The position numbers were made by a program, and so were the translations under genes. From NCBI RefSeq assembly GCF_014930365.1, contig NZ_JABXWI010000023.1, forward strand, positions 1-64,000: a stretch of 64,000 bases of DNA. The letters are read 5' to 3'. Below are positions 17,123 to 26,418 of the stretch, piece after piece; position 1 is the stretch's first letter, and each line of letters opens with the position of its first letter. The stretch is from Streptomyces caniscabiei. Lineage in GTDB: Bacteria; Actinomycetota; Actinomycetes; Streptomycetales; Streptomycetaceae. The notes below the pieces were generated by a model, which saw nothing but the letters and a program-made list of their open reading frames with translations, did no database searches and was not told where the DNA came from.

Positions 17123-18652
17123 ATGTCCGAGCCCGGCACCACGCCCGCCGCCCGCTTCCCCCTCGATCAGGCCTTCGCGGTCGGCAGCGTCAACCCACGT
17201 CTGTACGGATCCTTCGTCGAGCACATGGGCCGCTGCGTCTACACCGGCATCTACGAGCCAGGCCACCCCGCAGCCGACGCCGACGGCCTGCGCCAGGACG
17301 TCCTGGAACTGGTCCGGGAGCTCGGCGTCACCACCGTCCGCTACCCCGGCGGCAACTTCGTCTCCGGCTACCGCTGGGAGGACAGCGTGGGCCCGCGCGA
17401 GGAGCGCCCGGCCCGGCTGGACCTGGCCTGGAAGTCCACCGAGACCAACGAGTTCGGCCTCGGCGAGTTCATGGACTTCTGCGGCAAGACCGGCATGGAG
17501 CCCATGATGGCCGTCAACCTCGGCACGCGGGGCGTCGAGGACGCGGTACGGCTGCTGGAGTACGCGAACCACCCCGGCGGCACCGAGCTGTCCGACCGTC
17601 GCGCCGACCACGGCGACAAGGAGCCGTACGGCATCCGGATGTGGTGCCTGGGCAACGAGATGGACGGCCCCTGGCAGACCGGGCACAAGACCCCCGAGGA
17701 GTACGGCCGCCTCGCCGCCGAGACAGCCCGCGCCATGCGGCAGGTCGACCCCGAGCTGGAACTGGTCGCCTGCGGCAGCTCCAGCTCCGCCATGCCGACC
17801 TTCGCCTCCTGGGAGGCGACCGTCCTCCAGGCCGCCTACGACCTCGTGGACTACGTCTCCCTGCACGCCTACTACGAGGAGATCGACGGCGACCGCGACT
17901 CCTTCCTGGCGTCCGCCGTGGACATGGAGCACTTCATCGAGTCGGTCGTCGCCACCTGCGACCACGTCCGCGCCCGCCTCAAGGCGGACAAGCGCATCAA
18001 CCTCTCCTTCGACGAGTGGAACGTCTGGTACCAGAAGCGGCCCAACCCGCACCACGTCGAGGAGTGGCAGCAGGCGCCGCGCCTGCTGGAGGACGTCTAC
18101 ACCGTCACCGACGCCGTGGTCTTCGGCTCGCTGCTCATCGCCCTGCTGCGGCACGCCGACCGGGTCACCTCGGCCTCCCTCGCGCAGCTCGTCAACGTCA
18201 TCGCGCCGATCATGACCGAGCCCGGCGGACCGGCGTGGCGGCAGACCACGTTCTACCCCTTCGCCCAGGCGTCGGCATACGGACGCGGCCGGGTGCTGCG
18301 CGTCGAGGTGGACAGCCCGACGTACCCGACGGCCCGCTTCGGCGACGTACCACTGCTGCACGCCACCGCGGTGATCGACGACGAGACGGGCGCCGTCACC
18401 GTCTTCGCGGTCAACCGCGGCCGGACGGAGGCCCTGCCGCTCGCGATCGATCTGCGCGGCGTCGACGCCCACACCCTCGTGGAGCACCTCGTGCTGGCGG
18501 ACAGCGACCCGGAGGCCACCAACACCGCGGACCGGCCCGACCGCGTCACCCCGCACACCGCCACCGGCACCACCGTCACCGACGGCGTCCTGCACGCCGA
18601 ACTCGAACCGCTGTCCTGGAACATGATCCGCCTGACGCCCCGTCAGGACTGA
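17123..18652 (+). CDS. abfA: GH51 alpha-L-arabinofuranosidase
   Basis: The protein has 509 residues, typical for intracellular GH51 enzymes, and lacks a signal peptide. The GH51 pattern is clear: VNPRLYGSFVEHMGRCVYTGIY near the N-terminus, TTVRYPGGNFVSGYRW, the acid/base Glu179 in CLGNEMDG, SLHAYY, and the nucleophile Glu298 in SFDEWNVWY. A C-terminal beta-sandwich follows from about residue 390. It releases L-arabinofuranose from short imported oligosaccharides. Its place in the transporter/De Ley-Doudoroff operon suggests that the imported oligosaccharide carries arabinose as well as galactose. Confidence 0.93.
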   Translation: MSEPGTTPAARFPLDQAFAVGSVNPRLYGSFVEHMGRCVYTGIYEPGHPAADADGLRQDVLELVRELGVTTVRYPGGNFVSGYRWEDSVGPREERPARLDLAWKSTETNEFGLGEFMDFCGKTGMEPMMAVNLGTRGVEDAVRLLEYANHPGGTELSDRRADHGDKEPYGIRMWCLGNEMDGPWQTGHKTPEEYGRLAAETARAMRQVDPELELVACGSSSSAMPTFASWEATVLQAAYDLVDYVSLHAYYEEIDGDRDSFLASAVDMEHFIESVVATCDHVRARLKADKRINLSFDEWNVWYQKRPNPHHVEEWQQAPRLLEDVYTVTDAVVFGSLLIALLRHADRVTSASLAQLVNVIAPIMTEPGGPAWRQTTFYPFAQASAYGRGRVLRVEVDSPTYPTARFGDVPLLHATAVIDDETGAVTVFAVNRGRTEALPLAIDLRGVDAHTLVEHLVLADSDPEATNTADRPDRVTPHTATGTTVTDGVLHAELEPLSWNMIRLTPRQD

Positions 18653-18664
18653 GGGGAGAAACCG

Positions 18665-19615
18665 ATGACAGCCATTGCCCGCCCCCTGTTCCGCGACCCC
18701 GTTCACGACGGCGCGACCGACCCCACCCTCATCTTCAACCGGCACGCCGGCGAGTGGTGGATGTTCTACACGAGCCGACGCGCCGACGCGCCGCCGATGA
18801 ACGACGTGAGCTGGGTGCACGGGAGCGACATCGGGATCGCGTCCTCCGCGGACGGCGGAGCCACCTGGCTGTACCGGGGCGTCGCCGACGGGCTCGACAT
18901 CGAGCCCGGCCGCCACACGTACTGGGCGCCGGAGATCGTCGACGACGGCACCGAGTACCACATGTTCGTCAGCGTGATCCGCGGTGTGCCGACCCGGTGG
19001 GCGGGCCATGCGCGCGTCATCCGTCACTACACGAGCCACGACCTCTTCGCGTGGACCTACCGCTCCACGCTGTCGCTCTCCTCCGAGAGGGTGATCGACG
19101 CCTGCGTCCTGCGGCTCCCCACCGGCGGCTACCGCATGTGGTACAAGGACGAGGCCGATCACGCGCACACCTATGCGGCGGACAGCGACGACCTCGCGCG
19201 GTGGTCCGTCCGGGGACCCGCCGTCGAGTGCTCCGAGCACGAGGGCCCGAACGTCTTCGAACTCGGCGGCAGCCACTGGATGCTCGTCGACGAGTGGCGG
19301 GGACTGCGGGTCCTCCACTCACGGGACCTGGAGACCTGGGAACCGCGAGGACTCGTCCTCGACCGTTCCGGGCAGGGCCCCGACGACGGGGGACACGGCT
19401 ACCACGCCGATGTCGTCACCAGTGAACTCGGCGCCTACGTCTTCTACTTCACGCACCCCGGGCGCTCCGACGACGGCACCGCACGCCACGGGGACGACGA
19501 CCGCCGGAGCTCGATCCAGGTCGCCCGGCTGAGGGTGAGCGGAGAGACCCTCGTGTGCGACCGCGACGAAGCCCTTCAGGCCCCCGTCCTTCCGCTCGAA
19601 GGGCCGGTCCGGTGA
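18665..19615 (+). CDS. GH43-like five-bladed beta-propeller glycosidase
   Basis: This 316-residue cytosolic protein has the repeats of the GH43/GH32 structural group. DPTLIFNRHAGEWWMFYTSR could supply the catalytic-base Asp, YWAPEIVDDGTEYHMFVS a middle blade, and SRDLETWEPRGLVLD a later blade. I cannot place it in a GH43 subfamily. It starts 12 bases after the GH51 stop and its own stop overlaps the next gene. It may act on the same imported oligosaccharide as the arabinofuranosidase. The exact bond is unknown. Confidence 0.7.
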   Translation: MTAIARPLFRDPVHDGATDPTLIFNRHAGEWWMFYTSRRADAPPMNDVSWVHGSDIGIASSADGGATWLYRGVADGLDIEPGRHTYWAPEIVDDGTEYHMFVSVIRGVPTRWAGHARVIRHYTSHDLFAWTYRSTLSLSSERVIDACVLRLPTGGYRMWYKDEADHAHTYAADSDDLARWSVRGPAVECSEHEGPNVFELGGSHWMLVDEWRGLRVLHSRDLETWEPRGLVLDRSGQGPDDGGHGYHADVVTSELGAYVFYFTHPGRSDDGTARHGDDDRRSSIQVARLRVSGETLVCDRDEALQAPVLPLEGPVR

Positions 19616-20190
19616 CCGGCATCCGACACGCGGCGATGGGAGCCCGCCGCACACCGGTGATCCCGTTCGTCGCCGCGCTCCTGCTCGTCCCCGTGCTCCT
19701 GCTCGTGACCGCGTGCCAGGCCGACGAACAACCGGCCGGCTCCGGGGTGACCCTGCTAGACGGCAACCGGATCGAGGTCTCCGGACCGACCCTCGTAGCC
19801 GCCCTCCCCGTCGACGACCAGGGAGACGTCGTCGCCGCGCACGCGCGGAGCCAGATCCCGTCGCTCAAGAGCGTGGCGCAGCAGTACCCCGGCGTCCGGG
19901 TCCTCATCTCCGACTCCGACGGTCACACGACCAACGGCGCGCTCAACAACTTCGCGGCGAACTGGGCCATCCCGCCCGGACTCGTCGTCGCCGCGGACTC
20001 GGCCTCGGCCGGCACCCGGCTGTCCAAGGACGGACAGCTCCACACACTCCTGATCGGCGCCGACGGACACGTGGCCGCCGATTGGGTGAACCAGCCCGCT
20101 CCGACGCAGGCGATCGTCGCCGCGCTCCGCACGAGCACGGCGAGCCCCACCACCCATCCCGACAATGTTGTGCGGGGAGAAGCACCATGA
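19612..20190 (+). CDS. Thioredoxin-like lipoprotein lacking the CXXC motif
   Basis: Starting at GTG 19612, which overlaps the previous stop, the product has 192 residues. A hydrophobic stretch ends in the lipobox LLVTAC (Cys35), so it should be anchored outside the membrane. The mature part resembles redoxin lipoproteins in layout: RIEVSGPTLVAALPVD, AHARSQIPSLKSVAQQYPGVRVLISDSDG, then LHTLLIGADGHVAADWVNQP. No cysteine occurs where the redox pair should be, so it is unlikely to be an oxidoreductase. Its stop overlaps the start of the beta-helix protein. Its function is unknown; it may bind a ligand or help an exported enzyme fold. Confidence 0.65.
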   Translation: MTGIRHAAMGARRTPVIPFVAALLLVPVLLLVTACQADEQPAGSGVTLLDGNRIEVSGPTLVAALPVDDQGDVVAAHARSQIPSLKSVAQQYPGVRVLISDSDGHTTNGALNNFAANWAIPPGLVVAADSASAGTRLSKDGQLHTLLIGADGHVAADWVNQPAPTQAIVAALRTSTASPTTHPDNVVRGEAP

Positions 20191-22574
20191 GACATGTCAT
20201 CGACATAAGACGGTTCATCGCAGGCCTGGTCGTCACCATGCTGCTCGCCTGCGCCGCGGTCGTGCTCACGCCGGCCGTGCAGGCCCAGGCGGCGGGCACC
20301 TCCTACTACGTGGACTGCTCGGCGGCGGCGAACGGGACCGGCACCTCCGGCTCGCCGTGGAACTCGCTGGCCGGCCCCAATGCGAAGACCTTCGCGCCGG
20401 GGGACCAACTGCTGCTGAAGAGAGGGACGACCTGCACCGGCACCCTGCACCCGCTGGGCTCGGGCAGCGCGGCAGACGGGTCGATCTCCATCGACGCCTA
20501 CGGCACCGGCGCCCTGCCGATCCTCGCCGGAGGCGGCGGCACGGACGCGATCTACCTCCACAACCAGGAGTACTGGGAGATCTCCAACCTGGAGGTGACC
20601 AACACCGGTGCCGTGAAGGGCGCGAACGCGCGGCGCGGTGTCTACGTGGTGCTCGAGAACTACGGCACCGGCAACCACTACAAGGTCAGCAACCTCAACA
20701 TCCACGACGTGAACGGCAACAACTCGAAGGAGGTCGACGGCAGCGCCGGCATCCTCTTCGCCGTTCTCGGGACCACGACACCCAGCTCCTTCAACGACGT
20801 CGTCATCGACGGCAACACGGTCGCCGACATCGCCCGCAGCGGCATCAACATGTCGAGCACCTGGCTGTGCCGGCCGTCCATCGGCTGCAACAACCCCGCC
20901 TGGACCCCCTGGACGGGTGTCGTCGTCCGGAACAACACCGTCCATGACACCGACGGCGACGGCATCGTCGTGCAGATGTCGAAGGACGCCCTCATCGAGC
21001 ACAACGTCGTCTACAACGCGGCGAAGGCCCCCAACGCGGCGAACGCCGGCATCTGGGCCTGGGACTCCGACGGGACCGTGATCCAGTACAACGAGGCCTA
21101 CGGGACCAAGAAGCTCACCGGGAACCCCGACGGCCAGGGCTTCGACGTCGACTACGGGCAGGACGGCACGATCGTCCAGTACAACTACAGCCACGACAAC
21201 GAGGGCGGGTTCCTCCTCTTCTGCGGCTGCGGCGGCGGGTCACGCCTCAGCAGCAACGCCGTGGCCCGCTACAACGTCAGCGAGGACGACCGGCTCCGCG
21301 TCGTCAACATGCTCGGGTCCCAGGACTCGATGTTCTACAACAACACCATCTACGTGCCCTCCGGATCCACCGCGAACATCTTCGAGGTCACCGGCGCCTG
21401 GAACGACCTGACGCTCGCCAACAACCTCATCTACAACCTGGGCAGCGGCGGCTACGTCTACACCAGCGGCCAGCCCGCCTCGAACTTCTCCTGGCGGAAC
21501 AACCTCTTCTACGGCAACCATCCCTCCAGTGAGCCGACCGGCAACGGGAACATCACCGGCGATCCCCTGCTGACCTCGCCCGGCAGCGGCGGCACGGGCA
21601 TCAACAGCGTCGCGGGCTACCAGATCAGCTCGTCGTCGTCCCCGGCCGTCGGCGCGGGAGTCGTCATCCCCGACAACGGCGGCAAGGACTACTGGGGCTC
21701 GACCGTTCCCGAGGTCTGCGCCCCCGACATCGGCGCCGACCAGTTCAGTACGCCGTCCGACACGACCTGCCTCGCGAACGAGAACCTCGGCTTCGAGAAG
21801 GGCTCGCTCACGGCGTGGAGCGCGTGGAACTCTGCCTCGGTGGTGAACTCGGGCGCCCACAGCGGGACCTACGCGGTCCGGGTCGGACCGTCGCCCGCCT
21901 CCGTGGAGAACTACGTCCCCGTGGCGCCCCGTACGACGTACCGGGTGTCGGGCTGGGTGAAGTCCGCCGTCGCCGGTGAGGTCATGAACGTGGGCGTCAA
22001 GAACACCGGCGGCCTCGAAACCGTGGCGAGCGCCAGCGGCACCGGATGGACCTTCGTCTCCGCCGACTTCACGACCGGGGCGGCGAACGGTACCGTGCGC
22101 CTGTACTGCTACAAGAGCTCGGGCAGCGGGAACGGTTACTGCGACGATCTCGCCGTCACCCCCGTCAAGAACCACGTGATCAACGGCAACTTCGAGTCCG
22201 GTCACACCGTGCCCTGGCGCAACGGTGACTTCTCGCTCTCGGGCACGTCGTCCAACGGCAACGCCGCCGGACTGACGAACGCGTCCCTGAGCAGCGGTTC
22301 CCTTTGGCAACTGATCTACACCCTCAAGCCGAACACCACCTACCGGCTGAGCGGCGCGATCGCTAGTCAGACCGCCGGAACCACTACGGCACTGGAGGCC
22401 AAGCTCTACAACGGCTCCGCCGTCACGAGTGCCTCGACCACGTCCAGCACCTACTCGAAGCAGTCGACGACCTTCACGACAGGGGCAGGCGTGACCACCG
22501 CCCGCGTCTACTGCCACCTCGTCTCCGGAACCGGCGACGGCTACTGCGACGAGGTCACTCTGACCGAACAGTGA
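20187..22574 (+). CDS. Secreted right-handed beta-helix protein with two C-terminal carbohydrate-binding-like modules
   Basis: The ATG at 20187 overlaps the preceding stop; the product has 795 residues. A signal peptide (LVVTMLLACAAVVLTPAVQAQAAG) is followed by a region of about 480 residues rich in beta-helix rungs, such as YWEISNLEVTNTGAVKG, DGIVVQMSKDALIEHNVVYN and GGFLLFCGCGGG. Two similar beta-sandwich modules end the protein, starting at NENLGFEKGSLTAWSAW and HVINGNFESGHTVPW, each closing with RxYCxxxSGxGxGYCDxxxxT. The layout is that of polysaccharide lyases or beta-helix glycosidases, but I cannot identify catalytic residues. It is the last gene of the rightward operon, before a strong terminator. 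Confidence 0.75.
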   Translation: MRHVIDIRRFIAGLVVTMLLACAAVVLTPAVQAQAAGTSYYVDCSAAANGTGTSGSPWNSLAGPNAKTFAPGDQLLLKRGTTCTGTLHPLGSGSAADGSISIDAYGTGALPILAGGGGTDAIYLHNQEYWEISNLEVTNTGAVKGANARRGVYVVLENYGTGNHYKVSNLNIHDVNGNNSKEVDGSAGILFAVLGTTTPSSFNDVVIDGNTVADIARSGINMSSTWLCRPSIGCNNPAWTPWTGVVVRNNTVHDTDGDGIVVQMSKDALIEHNVVYNAAKAPNAANAGIWAWDSDGTVIQYNEAYGTKKLTGNPDGQGFDVDYGQDGTIVQYNYSHDNEGGFLLFCGCGGGSRLSSNAVARYNVSEDDRLRVVNMLGSQDSMFYNNTIYVPSGSTANIFEVTGAWNDLTLANNLIYNLGSGGYVYTSGQPASNFSWRNNLFYGNHPSSEPTGNGNITGDPLLTSPGSGGTGINSVAGYQISSSSSPAVGAGVVIPDNGGKDYWGSTVPEVCAPDIGADQFSTPSDTTCLANENLGFEKGSLTAWSAWNSASVVNSGAHSGTYAVRVGPSPASVENYVPVAPRTTYRVSGWVKSAVAGEVMNVGVKNTGGLETVASASGTGWTFVSADFTTGAANGTVRLYCYKSSGSGNGYCDDLAVTPVKNHVINGNFESGHTVPWRNGDFSLSGTSSNGNAAGLTNASLSSGSLWQLIYTLKPNTTYRLSGAIASQTAGTTTALEAKLYNGSAVTSASTTSSTYSKQSTTFTTGAGVTTARVYCHLVSGTGDGYCDEVTLTEQ

Positions 22575-22617
22575 TCGACGACCCCGGCGGCCGGTGACAC
22601 CGGCCACGGCAACCAGT

Positions 22618-22666
22618 GAGCGTGGGCCTCCCGCACGGACCCCGTCCGTGCGGGAGGCCCACGCTC
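22618..22666 (+). terminator. Strong intrinsic terminator
   Basis: A perfect 23-base inverted repeat (22618-22640 with 22644-22666, GAGCGTGGGCCTCCCGCACG in the left arm) closes on a three-base CCC. It begins 44 bases after the beta-helix gene and should end the long operon. Confidence 0.85.
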
Positions 22667-22727
22667 TCCGCCTGATTCCCCACCCCAGTCCGCGCACGCG
22701 ACTCACTCAGGGAGAGATGTACCGATC

Positions 22728-24701
22728 ATGGAAATGTCACCACGTCAGGAACAGCCCGACCCGCACGGAACCGCCCGCCCGGGGACGCTGTCCCGGCGGG
22801 GAATCCTCAGGGGAGCGGCGGTCACCGTGGGGGCCGCCTCGCTGGGCCTCGTCGGCACGGGACAGGCCCACGCGGCCGACGCCACCATGACCGCCACCTC
22901 GCCGAACGGCAGCAACAAGATCACGGTGTCTCTGGTCGGCGGAGCGCTCACCTGGTCGGTCAAGCGCGCCGGCACGACGGTCGTCGACACCTCGGTGCTC
23001 GGACTCGCGATGAGCGACGGCACCACGCTGGGCACCGCGAACACCGTGATGACCAACTACCAGCACTGGACCAAGGACAGCACCTGGACCACGGTGTACG
23101 GGCGCAACGCGACGATCCGCGACCACTACCAGGAAATGCGCTGGAACCTTCAGGACAGCGGCAGCGGCCTCGCCTTCGGCATCCAGATACGCGCCTACGA
23201 CACCGGGGTCGCACTGCGCCACACGCTGCTCGGCACGGGCAAGGCCATCATCTCCGACGAGCTGACCAGCTTCGTGTTCCCCGCCGGCACCCTGGTCCAC
23301 AGCGCCCGGGACGAGAACGCGTACAGCGTGGTCGCACCGGACGCGATCCCGTCCACCGGCACGTCCGGCACGGACGTCGGCCCGCTGACCGACATGCCGC
23401 TGCTGGTCACCCTGCCCGGTGGGCTGCGCGCCGTCGTCTGTGAGTCCTCCCGGGTGAACTACCCCCGAGGGATGCTCACTTCGGTCTCCGGGCAGAGCAA
23501 CACCCTGAAGACGTACCTGATGAAGAAGACCGCCCGGGGCAGCGGCACCGTACAGACCACCACGACCGTCACCACACCGTTCGCCACGCCGTGGCGGGTG
23601 CTCGTCCTCGGATCCTCCGACGCCGACCTGGTCGACAACGCCGAACTGGTCCTCAACCTGGCCCCGGCCAACGCCCTGACGGACACGACGTGGATCCGGC
23701 CCGGCAAGGTGTTCCGCTGCAACCTCACCACCGCCGCCGGGATCGCCGGCGTGGACTTCGCCGTCGCCCGCAACCTGGAGTACATCGAGTACGACGCGGG
23801 ATGGTACGGGCCGGAGTTCACCACCACCGACGCGACCACCGCGATCGCGGACATCGACCTGCCCATGGTGATCGACCACGCGACGACGAACGGCGTCGGC
23901 GTCTTCCTCTACGTCAACCGGCTGGCCCTGACCGACCCCGACACCTTGTTCGCCCTCTACAAGAACTGGGGCGTCGCCGGTATCAAGCTCGGCTTCATCA
24001 ACGACGGCACCCAGGCCATGACCAACCAGATCATCACCTGGGCCAAGACCGCCGCCAAGTACAACCTGTTGATCGACATGCACGACGACGTGCGGCCGTT
24101 CGGCTACGAGCGCACCTACCCCAACTGGATCAGCCTGGAGGGAGTCCGCGGCAACGAGCAGTTCCCCACGGCCACCCACAATGTGACCCTGCCCTTCGCC
24201 CGCAACGTGGGCGGACCGATGGACTACACCATCTGCTACGGGCAGTCCCGCAACCTGACGACCAACAACCACCAGATGGCGATGGCGGCGGTGTACTACC
24301 AGCCGCTCAACTTCCTCTACTGGTACTCCACCCCGTCGTCGTACGCCACCACCGCCAACTGGCCCGGACTGGCGTGGTTCGACGCCGTCCCCGCCACCTG
24401 GGACGAGAGCACCACCCTCACCGGTTCGATCGGCGAGTACATCGCGGTCGCCCGCCGCAGCGGCACCACCTGGTTCCTCGGCGCGATGACCAACGAGACC
24501 GCCCGCACCCTGTCGGTCCCGCTGGACTTCCTCGACAGCGGCGTCACCTACACCGCCACCGTATACGCCGACGGAACCGCGGGAACGGTCCCGCGCGCCA
24601 CGCCCACGGTGGTCAGCACGAGGAGCGTGACCTCCTCGACGATCCTCAGCATGGCGATGACCAGCGCGGGAGGTCAGGCGGTCATCCTCAGACCCAGCTG
24701 A
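22728..24701 (+). CDS. Secreted GH97 glycoside hydrolase
   Basis: The 657-residue protein has a Tat signal (LSRRGILRGAAV to QAHAAD). A GH97 N-terminal beta-sandwich (SPNGSNKITVSLVGGALTWSV, GLAFGIQIRAYDTGVALRH) is followed by a barrel with YIEYDAGWYGPEF, GVAGIKLGFIND, WISLEGVRGNEQF and GGPMDYTICYG. Family members are retaining alpha-galactosidases or inverting alpha-glucosidases. The position that carries the nucleophilic Asp in the retaining group (usually KxDF) reads KLGF here, which favours an inverting enzyme; the substrate remains open. The gene has its own promoter region after the strong terminator. Confidence 0.85.
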   Translation: MEMSPRQEQPDPHGTARPGTLSRRGILRGAAVTVGAASLGLVGTGQAHAADATMTATSPNGSNKITVSLVGGALTWSVKRAGTTVVDTSVLGLAMSDGTTLGTANTVMTNYQHWTKDSTWTTVYGRNATIRDHYQEMRWNLQDSGSGLAFGIQIRAYDTGVALRHTLLGTGKAIISDELTSFVFPAGTLVHSARDENAYSVVAPDAIPSTGTSGTDVGPLTDMPLLVTLPGGLRAVVCESSRVNYPRGMLTSVSGQSNTLKTYLMKKTARGSGTVQTTTTVTTPFATPWRVLVLGSSDADLVDNAELVLNLAPANALTDTTWIRPGKVFRCNLTTAAGIAGVDFAVARNLEYIEYDAGWYGPEFTTTDATTAIADIDLPMVIDHATTNGVGVFLYVNRLALTDPDTLFALYKNWGVAGIKLGFINDGTQAMTNQIITWAKTAAKYNLLIDMHDDVRPFGYERTYPNWISLEGVRGNEQFPTATHNVTLPFARNVGGPMDYTICYGQSRNLTTNNHQMAMAAVYYQPLNFLYWYSTPSSYATTANWPGLAWFDAVPATWDESTTLTGSIGEYIAVARRSGTTWFLGAMTNETARTLSVPLDFLDSGVTYTATVYADGTAGTVPRATPTVVSTRSVTSSTILSMAMTSAGGQAVILRPS

Positions 24702-24828
24702 CGCCGTAGAACGATTCAGTCGCGCGGCGGGGCCCGTTCACGCACGGAACATTTCGAGCGCAGATTCGCCAGTCCCATTGACGTGCTCTTGGCCGAAACT
24801 TATCTTCTGTCGAAGTTACGCACAGTGA

Positions 24829-24840
24829 TCGAAATTTCGA
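24829..24840. promoter_or_regulatory. Palindromic operator candidate upstream of GH43-AbfB gene
   Basis: TCGAAATTTCGA is a perfect 12-base palindrome 49 bases before the GH43 start. Ten of its 12 bases recur at 26419-26430 before the next GH43 gene. CGAA-spacer-TTCG sites are typical LacI-family operators of Streptomyces hemicellulase genes. Confidence 0.5.
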
Positions 24841-24888
24841 ACGTATGGTCAATCGATCAGGGCACCCGTAGCACGACAGGAGACGCAC

Positions 24889-26322
24889 ATGGCCAGGCTC
24901 ATCGGCCGGCTCGCGGCGATAGTGATCGCCGCCTGCCTACTCTTCACGTCCCAAGCCTTGACCGCACCCGAGCGGGCCGCCGCCGCCGACCCCGGCTACC
25001 TGATGGTGCACTTCACGGGGGAGGGGTCGACCAACCAGCAGATGTACCTCTCGCACAGCACCGACGGCGTGAACTGGAACGACCTCAACGGCGGCGGCAT
25101 GGTCCTGCGCTCCCCGGTCGGCACGAAGGGGGTGCGCGACCCCGCCCTGGTGAGATCCCCTGACGGGAGCAAGTACTGGATCATCGCGACCGACCTGTGC
25201 ATCGACTGCGGGCAGACGTGGAGCCAGTCCATCAACAACGGCAGCCGCAACCTCGTGGTGTGGGAGTCGACCGACCTGACCACCTGGTCCCAGCCGTGGC
25301 TGCTCAACGTCGCCGGAGCGATCCCCGACGGCCGCAACGCATGGGCACCGGAGGCGATCTGGAACCCCGACACCAACGACTACGTCCTGTACTGGGCGAC
25401 GAACGTGCCCCTCAACGGCGCGACGAAGCACCGCATCTACTACGCCCGCACCACGGACTTCCGTACGATCACCACTCCGCAGACCTACATCGAGCGTCCC
25501 GGCTCCCAGGAGATCATCGACACCCAGATCATCGAGGTGCCCTCCGGTGTCGGCAACTACCGCTATGTCCGGGCCTCCGGTGACGGCCAGATCACCCTCG
25601 AAGGCAGCAACTCGATCCTGGGTACGTGGACCAATCTCGGCAACCTCTCCGGCATCGGCCTCACCGGCTCCATGGTCGAGGGCCCGATGTGGATGAAGTT
25701 CAACGGCACCAACAAGTGGGCCCTCTACCTCGACCAGTACGCCTCCGGCGGCGGATACATGCCGGTCCTGACGACCGACCCGTCCAACCCCGCCGCCTAC
25801 CAGAAGCAGACGTCGGGCAGCTACAACATGGGCGGCACGAAGAAGCGCCACGGCTGGATCCTGAACCTGACGGCCGCCGAGGAGAGCCGCGTCCTCGCCC
25901 GCTGGCCCAACACCGCTGTCAACCGGCTCCAGTCGTACAACTTCCAGGACCGGTACGTGCGTCACACCAACTTCGACGTGCGCATCGACCCGAACGTCAG
26001 CCCCGTCGACGACTCCCGGTTCCGGATGCGCACCGGACTGGCGGGCACCGGCACCGTCTCCTTCGAGTCGGTGAACTTCCCCGGCTACTTCCTGCGGCAT
26101 TCCGGATTCGATTTCCAGCTGGCCTACAACGACGGCACCAGCGCGTTCGCCGCTGACGCCACGTTCCGCCAGGTCGCCGGACTCGCCGACGCGACATGGT
26201 CGTCGTTCCAGTCCTACAACTACCCCGACCGGTACATCCGCCACTACGCCTATCAACTCAGGCTCGACCCGATCACCACGGCGACGGGGCGCAGCGACGC
26301 CACCTTCCGCCTGACGAGCTGA
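24889..26322 (+). CDS. Secreted GH43 glycosidase with C-terminal AbfB (CBM42) domain
   Basis: The protein has 477 residues with signal peptide IGRLAAIVIAACLLFTSQALT. Residues about 40-330 form the GH43 propeller. KGVRDPALVRSPDG would give the base Asp, NAWAPEAIWNPDTNDYVLYWA the middle Asp-type position (here Glu), and GSMVEGPMWMKF the acid Glu. The last 140 residues are an AbfB arabinose-binding trefoil with three related repeats (LQSYNFQDRYVRHTNFDVRI, FESVNFPGYFLRHSGF, FQSYNYPDRYIRHYAYQLRL). It should bind arabinofuranosyl side chains outside the cell and cleave nearby linkages. Confidence 0.88.
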   Translation: MARLIGRLAAIVIAACLLFTSQALTAPERAAAADPGYLMVHFTGEGSTNQQMYLSHSTDGVNWNDLNGGGMVLRSPVGTKGVRDPALVRSPDGSKYWIIATDLCIDCGQTWSQSINNGSRNLVVWESTDLTTWSQPWLLNVAGAIPDGRNAWAPEAIWNPDTNDYVLYWATNVPLNGATKHRIYYARTTDFRTITTPQTYIERPGSQEIIDTQIIEVPSGVGNYRYVRASGDGQITLEGSNSILGTWTNLGNLSGIGLTGSMVEGPMWMKFNGTNKWALYLDQYASGGGYMPVLTTDPSNPAAYQKQTSGSYNMGGTKKRHGWILNLTAAEESRVLARWPNTAVNRLQSYNFQDRYVRHTNFDVRIDPNVSPVDDSRFRMRTGLAGTGTVSFESVNFPGYFLRHSGFDFQLAYNDGTSAFAADATFRQVAGLADATWSSFQSYNYPDRYIRHYAYQLRLDPITTATGRSDATFRLTS

Positions 26323-26418
26323 CGCGACCCGACAGGGATGCCGGCGACCGCCCACCCGCCACCGCCCCTCGGCCGGAGGCGGCGCCGGCGTCCCACCCGC
26401 GAATGGATTCCTGAGTGT

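Noticed and set aside
15674..19318. Open frame of 1214 codons on the minus strand
   Set aside because: It is antisense to four well-supported plus-strand genes (kinase, lactonase, GH51, GH43-like). Long antisense frames are expected at this GC, and its sequence is low-complexity and matches nothing.
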